This document shows positions 59,317-64,000 of a stretch of 64,000 nucleotides of DNA, in pieces (the stretch's first letter is position 1; each line of letters starts with the position of its first letter). The stretch lies in the NCBI GenBank assembly GCA_034932485.1, contig JAYFOQ010000022.1:19580-83579 (forward strand), read 5' to 3'. The notes under the pieces are model-generated. The model did no database searches and was not told where the DNA came from. It saw nothing but the letters and a program-made list of their open reading frames with translations. The stretch comes from Gordonibacter sp034932485. Its GTDB lineage: Bacteria > Actinomycetota > Coriobacteriia > Coriobacteriales > Eggerthellaceae. The position numbers and the translations under genes are program-made.

Positions 59317-61947
59317 ATGCGAAACAATAACGAAGCAGACCATGACGCCATCAACTGTAAAGAACTCTTGGAGTCGTTTATGGATACAGTACTCCAAGTT
59401 TATCTACCGAAAAACCACCATGTTTGGGGCATCAGTGACGACGACATGAAAGACTGCGGACTCAATGTATTACCTTCGATAGATTTTGTTCGTGACAGAA
59501 TCAGAAAGAAGAAGGGTCACGCGCTAGATGAAGGAGTGCTTTCGCTTATCAAGGGGCTGCTAGCACTTGCATTCAACGATTGCATTACAAAAAGCCCTCA
59601 AGGCAAGAACTTCACCGCATTCGGCGTGTGCAAGAAAACAATCGCTTTTTTGAACGAAAGCTTCGAAGTAAATGCAAACGCTCTCAAAACGAGTTACTCG
59701 AACAGCCCGGAAGAGTGTTCTCGAAAATATAAAACATTACAAGACTGTGTGAATGAATTGTTTGCAATAGCAAGCGAAAACGCCAACAAAAATGATTATG
59801 TATCGAGGGCTGTGTTGACAGGAGTCATCGAAGATACGATTCTCACGTACTCCACAATACCGATTGAAGGAGACGATCTGGAAAACGAGATAATTCGGTA
59901 TCAGAATATTTTCGTCGATGAGATGCACCTTGAAAGTCGAAATGGGTTTCATGCAAGTCTGAAGGACATTTTCGTAGAGCCCAATTTCTGTTATATGCGC
60001 AACGGTTCGACAGCAATCACTAATGACTTTACCATTACGGAATTCGTTGAAATGTTCGCGTGCGGACAAATCGAGGTAGTTGCCCCAGAACTAAGCAACA
60101 AAACAAAAGTGCTCACCTTGCTCGGACAACCCGGATCTGGCAAGACGAGTCTCCTTGCTTCCTTTGCAGACAAGCACGCCCATGGCCAATTCTGTCAAAA
60201 CGTCGGAAATTTCTACTGCATCCGTCTAAGCAACTTAGCTGATTCCTCGTTCGCCGAATCACGAAATCCGATTTCGTTTCTCAGAAAACGCTTGAAGTTG
60301 CCAAACGCGCGATTTGATGACTGCTTAATCATGTTAGATGGGCTTGACGAGCTTTGTCTTCTGCTCTCTAGGGATGAAACCGTTGGCAGCTTCTACAGCA
60401 AGATTCTTGATGGAGTGAGCGCCTTTAAGAACTGTCGCGTACTGATTACCTCGCGATTTAACTATATAGATCTCAGTAAAATCAACGATAAGGCATCCCT
60501 GCTCGTCGAGGTCAAATCCCTGAATCGTAGTAAAGCTGATACCATGATTGAAAAACTGCAAGACACAAGAAGCCAACCGATTAATGAAACCGTCATCAAT
60601 CAAATAGAAAAGAATTTTGAGGTATTTGACTTTCTGTCTGTACCCCTGCTTCTCTACACCATCTTAGCGCTTGAAATCACAGTTGACGAAACAGAGGGTA
60701 TTGGCAGCCTCTATGACCGTATTTTTGAGGAAATAGCGAAGAAGCCCTATGGAGATGGAAAGACCCCAGAATACAATGGCACTATCGACTCAAGGGAACT
60801 TGCTAGGTGTCTCGCCTTGGAAATGCGGCGTAAATCAAGAAAATACTTGAGCTCGGCCGAAGCTGAAAACATTCTAAAAAGAAATACCTTGGAAAGTGTG
60901 CCCGAAAATCTTAAAAAGAAAGTCTGTGCGAATTACGGCATGACCTTCTATTATAAGAACGCCAGTGATGAAAACTTTGCCCCAGAGTTTATGCATCGAA
61001 CGTTTGCTGAGTTCTTAGCGGCTGAAGGGATATACCTCAAACTCGCCGAAGCCGTTGAATCGGCCAAAAGCGTGGATTGCAATCAATGGTGGAGTGATTT
61101 TGACTACATGCTGGGCGCCGAAAGGCTCAGTAATGAAGTTTTGGCTTTCTTCAAATATAAGGTTGAATCAGGAAAGGTCAGCAAAAGTAAGATAATCGAA
61201 ACTATGTCAAAGTGGCTCTTTGAGTCATACTTACCCTATGGCATGCTTTACCGGTCAGGAAGAGAAACCGAAGAGTCTTCATTCAAAAAGGCCAGTATGC
61301 TGTTGCTCTCATATTGGAGCATGATGAAAACAGTTGCCGAGGGTAAACCAATACTCGACAACCCTACGAATGCGCAGAGCCTATTCAACGGAATGGAGGA
61401 AGCTCTACACTATTCCTCTTTTACCGTCAGTTTCACAAACGAAAATATTACCTTATGCGACTTATCGGGAATGAATCTGTCCGATTGTGATTTTTCAGGT
61501 GCAGTGCTAAAAGGCTGCAACCTACACTCTACCAACCTTGAAAACTCAATTTTGGTAAATGTCGATTTATCATTTGCAAACATGGTAAACACAAATTTAA
61601 GCGGAGCAAAAGTAAACGGATGCCACCTTGAATGCGCAAGGCTTGACGGAACAGCAAGCAATTGGAAAAACCGAAGTAAATCAACTGTGTTCATCGAAGA
61701 ACAGCAACTAACACTATATCCGCAGCTTAAGGAATGCCGATATACATTCATCACGCCCACCCACAATCCATCAAAAGACCCGTGGGTGATCTTTAATCCG
61801 AAAACCGCCTACGACAAGGATCACACAACCACCGTCGTACGACTTTTCGACACTCGAGAATGGGGCTATTTATACAGAAAAGAGGCACTCAAACAAGCCG
61901 CCTCAGATGGAGAGATATACTACTATTCAGTTACGGAAACGTGCTAG
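59317..61947 (+). CDS. NACHT-type STAND NTPase with C-terminal pentapeptide repeats, 876 aa
   Basis: Bacterial NACHT proteins sense phage and trigger cell death or growth arrest. An N-terminal helical region (1-260) precedes Walker A LLGQPGSGKTSLL (about 270), Walker B LIMLDGLDEL (about 350) and sensor 1 RVLITSR. The NACHT-associated motif FMHRTFAEFLAAEG follows (about 600). Residues about 745-815 hold pentapeptide repeats (LSGMNLSDCDFSGAVLKGCN). No effector domain is recognised at the N-terminus. The start is uncertain: ATG at 59317 has GGAG 12 bases upstream; TTG at 59209 gives 36 more residues. Confidence 0.83.
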   Translation: MRNNNEADHDAINCKELLESFMDTVLQVYLPKNHHVWGISDDDMKDCGLNVLPSIDFVRDRIRKKKGHALDEGVLSLIKGLLALAFNDCITKSPQGKNFTAFGVCKKTIAFLNESFEVNANALKTSYSNSPEECSRKYKTLQDCVNELFAIASENANKNDYVSRAVLTGVIEDTILTYSTIPIEGDDLENEIIRYQNIFVDEMHLESRNGFHASLKDIFVEPNFCYMRNGSTAITNDFTITEFVEMFACGQIEVVAPELSNKTKVLTLLGQPGSGKTSLLASFADKHAHGQFCQNVGNFYCIRLSNLADSSFAESRNPISFLRKRLKLPNARFDDCLIMLDGLDELCLLLSRDETVGSFYSKILDGVSAFKNCRVLITSRFNYIDLSKINDKASLLVEVKSLNRSKADTMIEKLQDTRSQPINETVINQIEKNFEVFDFLSVPLLLYTILALEITVDETEGIGSLYDRIFEEIAKKPYGDGKTPEYNGTIDSRELARCLALEMRRKSRKYLSSAEAENILKRNTLESVPENLKKKVCANYGMTFYYKNASDENFAPEFMHRTFAEFLAAEGIYLKLAEAVESAKSVDCNQWWSDFDYMLGAERLSNEVLAFFKYKVESGKVSKSKIIETMSKWLFESYLPYGMLYRSGRETEESSFKKASMLLLSYWSMMKTVAEGKPILDNPTNAQSLFNGMEEALHYSSFTVSFTNENITLCDLSGMNLSDCDFSGAVLKGCNLHSTNLENSILVNVDLSFANMVNTNLSGAKVNGCHLECARLDGTASNWKNRSKSTVFIEEQQLTLYPQLKECRYTFITPTHNPSKDPWVIFNPKTAYDKDHTTTVVRLFDTREWGYLYRKEALKQAASDGEIYYYSVTETC

Positions 61948-62268
61948 CCACAGGCAGGACCGAACTAATCACTGCATAAAGAAACGCTTTGTAAACAGAT
62001 CGGTTTATCGGACATAAAAACCCTAATCCAAATGGGACTTCATATTTTCTCCATGGTGTCAGGCACCTATTGACTTTAAAACCGAATAGAAAGCCCCACG
62101 AACAAGCTGGCTTAAAAGCACTCTTCATCAGAGGCTTAGATACCTGTGCGTAAATTTCAGTGTGGATGTTGGTTTTAGTTGTCAAAGTTAAATCGTTTTT
62201 GCTTGTGATGCCTGGTCAAACATTGTAAAACTTAGAATTACCCCACTCAATCAAAGAGAACCAAACAT
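61948..62268. other. Intergenic region after the NACHT gene
   Basis: No gene, terminator hairpin or repeat could be supported over these 320 bases between convergent genes. Confidence 0.4.
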
Positions 62269-62736
62269 TCAGAATCGATCCGCGTCGTACACAGCCTCAA
62301 AACAACCTTTGGAAATGCTTTCGATTGTTATTCCGTAGATTTTAACGAACGACATCTTGGACTTTTTTGCAGCAATAAGACCTTCAGTCGTAAGCTCAAC
62401 GCCAACATTCGTAATGTCATCTTTCAAAACATCTGAACGTACAATAAGACCCATTGATTCAAGAATTCTGAGTATATATTCGTAATCATATTCAGTGCAC
62501 CCCAGCACAACCTCATCTATATACCAAAACCCCTCAAGCGCCTTCACAACGTCGCGCACATTATCAACAACACCGCGATTACGTCTTTTTCTCACATAAT
62601 ATTCGACCTTTGCTTCACGAGGAATATCCCAAACCTCATTAGAGAATACTGCTCCACGAATACGACCTTCTTCAAGCCAAGTTTTTACTTGTCTTTTTGA
62701 TTTCTTATATCTTTTTGCATACTCATCTTCGTTCAT
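62269..62736 (-). CDS. HTH-type hypothetical protein, 155 aa
   Basis: The start MNEDEYAKRYKKSKRQVKTW followed by LEEGRIRGAVF resembles an excisionase/MerR-like helix-turn-helix that inserts into DNA. The rest (YDYEYILRILESMGLIVRSDV, VELTTEGLIAAKK) looks like a winged-helix protein. Second gene of a two-gene operon, 32 bases after the nuclease-like gene. Its role may be regulation or target recognition. Confidence 0.5.
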   Translation of the reverse strand: MNEDEYAKRYKKSKRQVKTWLEEGRIRGAVFSNEVWDIPREAKVEYYVRKRRNRGVVDNVRDVVKALEGFWYIDEVVLGCTEYDYEYILRILESMGLIVRSDVLKDDITNVGVELTTEGLIAAKKSKMSFVKIYGITIESISKGCFEAVYDADRF

Positions 62737-62768
62737 TGGACACCTTTTTGTAGGCTTAAATGACTTAT

Positions 62769-63842
62769 TTACTCATATAAATGACCAAGAAGTTTATCTC
62801 TGCGTCTCACTTGTGAAGAGCTCAATGTTTCAACCTTGCAGGCAAATACCTTTCGTAAATTATCGCTCCACTCCCACCCAGGAAGGTCGATATTTGGTTG
62901 ATCTGCATAGCAACCAATAGTGTAAAAAGCTATCGCAATTCCGATGTCTTCCAATTCCGACTCAGTTAATTGAAGCGAATAATCAAAGAGAAAACGTTTA
63001 TTTGGCGCAGGACCAATTGTCACCCTGTCAAACGATGCCAGACACGAAGGAAGCCCCTGGTCTTCCTTCAACGCTGTTTCAGAAACAATATCACTCGCGT
63101 TTAGAACGCTTTTCTTTCCCCCATTGGAGACCATAAACCATATATGCTCAGACAAATATTCCGCTTCAATTTCCTTCCCCCTACGGCCATAAACCCTAAG
63201 ACCATGCATTAGGCGAAGTAAATGATGATCAACCTGTTGAGCTAGTTTTTTTCGAGTTGTATGTCTATAACTCTTCACTTCAGCAAGACCAACGACGACT
63301 ATATCAGACTCTCGCATTCTGCTATCAGGTACCGCATTCCCCTGTTCACACTCATGTTGGTAGTCAAGTGAGCTAGAGAGAAACAAAATATCGGCAGCCT
63401 GAGCCCACCGCCCAGCACAATGGCTATCTCCCGCGCGGCTCATTTGAGGAGAACGACAATATCTCGCAAGCTTCACGCAACTCGAGCTTGGTTTCTGCAA
63501 TTTCGAATCGAGATGCTTTCTGCAAAACGAAAGAGCAAGGCGTTCCGCCAATACGCCTTTCGGTTTCACTATCATTTGAGAAAGTAAATAATCGACTGCT
63601 CGTTGGATTTCGATGCTACTCAAAGAATCATCAGCAAGTAAAACCCGTTCGATAATTTCACGTACGTAGCGTTCGTGCGGAGAGACACCAACGCTCAGCA
63701 AAGTTTCTAAAAACAAATCCCCCGCAAGGTTTTCAGTTTCTTCTTCCGTTTCGGACGAGGAAACCGCCTCTGCAGACTCCAGCAGCATATCCCACACCGC
63801 TTCGTTCTCACATACTCTAGATACGTATCGCTCTTCACTCAT
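62769..63842 (-). CDS. Putative PD-(D/E)XK nuclease-like protein, 357 aa
   Basis: SDIVVVGLAEVKSYR (about residue 186) resembles the D...E-x-K core of restriction-type nucleases, followed by QQVDHHLLRL on a helix. The N-terminal third is acidic and helical. ATG at 63842 follows AAAGGAGGG; the frame upstream to 63899 lacks a ribosome site. With the following HTH gene it may form a nuclease-plus-regulator defence pair. The family is not recognised. Confidence 0.5.
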   Translation of the reverse strand: MSEERYVSRVCENEAVWDMLLESAEAVSSSETEEETENLAGDLFLETLLSVGVSPHERYVREIIERVLLADDSLSSIEIQRAVDYLLSQMIVKPKGVLAERLALSFCRKHLDSKLQKPSSSCVKLARYCRSPQMSRAGDSHCAGRWAQAADILFLSSSLDYQHECEQGNAVPDSRMRESDIVVVGLAEVKSYRHTTRKKLAQQVDHHLLRLMHGLRVYGRRGKEIEAEYLSEHIWFMVSNGGKKSVLNASDIVSETALKEDQGLPSCLASFDRVTIGPAPNKRFLFDYSLQLTESELEDIGIAIAFYTIGCYADQPNIDLPGWEWSDNLRKVFACKVETLSSSQVRRRDKLLGHLYE

Positions 63843-63867
63843 TGAAAACCCTCCTTTTAGGCTCTCC

Positions 63868-63975
63868 ATGATCCCATGGGGTTTTCCTCCATTTCTCACT
63901 CTTTTCTGCTCGACCCCAAAAAAGCTGTTAGCTTTAGTGGGGTTGCATAAAGCTTCCTGATCACGTGGGGTTTCT
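63868..63975. repeat. TGATCNCNTGGGGTTT repeats upstream of the nuclease-like operon
   Basis: TGATCCCATGGGGTTTT at 63869-63885 and TGATCACGTGGGGTTT at 63958-63973, with a third partial GTGGGGTTGCATA at about 63937-63949. They lie in the promoter region of the minus-strand operon and could be operators. Confidence 0.45.
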
Positions 63976-64000
63976 GCATACTCGACAAAGTTACTAAATC

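Overview
The window looks like an accessory (defence and mobile-element) region of a mid-GC Gram-positive-type bacterium. A gut actinobacterium of the class Coriobacteriia is my best guess. This rests on LPXTG-type and CnaB surface proteins, strong AGGAG ribosome binding sites, a Maff2/PrgI/VirB4-type conjugation cluster and stacked large serine recombinases. No rRNA, tRNA or core housekeeping gene was seen, so the taxonomy is inference.

Region 1 (1-18.6 kb) is a defence and selfish-gene island. It holds two separate Fic proteins around a secreted wall protein, an AbiE type IV toxin-antitoxin pair, and a compact ubiquitin-like operon (Ubl, a fused E2-like/E1 ThiF protein, and a DUF6527-type protein). 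Divergent from that operon is an AAA+ ATPase plus subtilisin-like protease pair of the IetAS type. Further right are IS21 and IS66 debris, a sugar-transferase gene fragment, a frameshifted ribbon-helix-helix gene and a large PD-(D/E)XK nuclease-like protein.

Region 2 (18.6-23.9 kb) is the most unusual part. It is a three-gene, tightly packed minus-strand cassette: a serine-recombinase-like protein without the catalytic serine, an IS21 IstA-like protein whose first catalytic Asp is Tyr, and a 1176-residue IstA-like DDE transposase followed by ten tandem zinc-ribbon (DUF4379-like) units. There is no IstB ATPase.

Region 3 (about 24-59.05 kb) is an integrative and conjugative element. From left to right it carries a YraN-like protein, an XRE plus ImmA-Fic toxin-antitoxin-like pair, conserved element genes, ParA/ParB, MobC-like and MobP relaxase, and a membrane-anchored protein. 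PHP-ATPase (TrlF-type) cargo follows on the opposite strand. The type IV secretion cluster comprises a thioester/CnaB adhesin, VirB6/TrbL-like, NlpC/P60 hydrolase, VirB4, PrgI, Maff2 pilin-like, VirD4 and a DUF3801-like protein, followed by a DnaC-like loader and a Rep/DnaD-like initiator. At the right end is an overlapping operon of four large serine recombinases (one apparently dead) with a sigma-like regulator. The element ends near a strong bidirectional terminator at 58997-59046. Several families of palindromic or GC-rich hairpin repeats are scattered in its intergenic spaces.

Region 4 (59.2-64 kb) returns to defence genes: a NACHT NTPase with C-terminal pentapeptide repeats, and a two-gene operon with a nuclease-like D...EVK motif.

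The genes cooperate as modules: conjugation and maintenance (ParAB, Mob, T4SS, Rep, recombinases), and a series of abortive-infection or anti-phage modules both beside and inside the conjugative element. All function calls come from reading motifs by eye; no database search was run.
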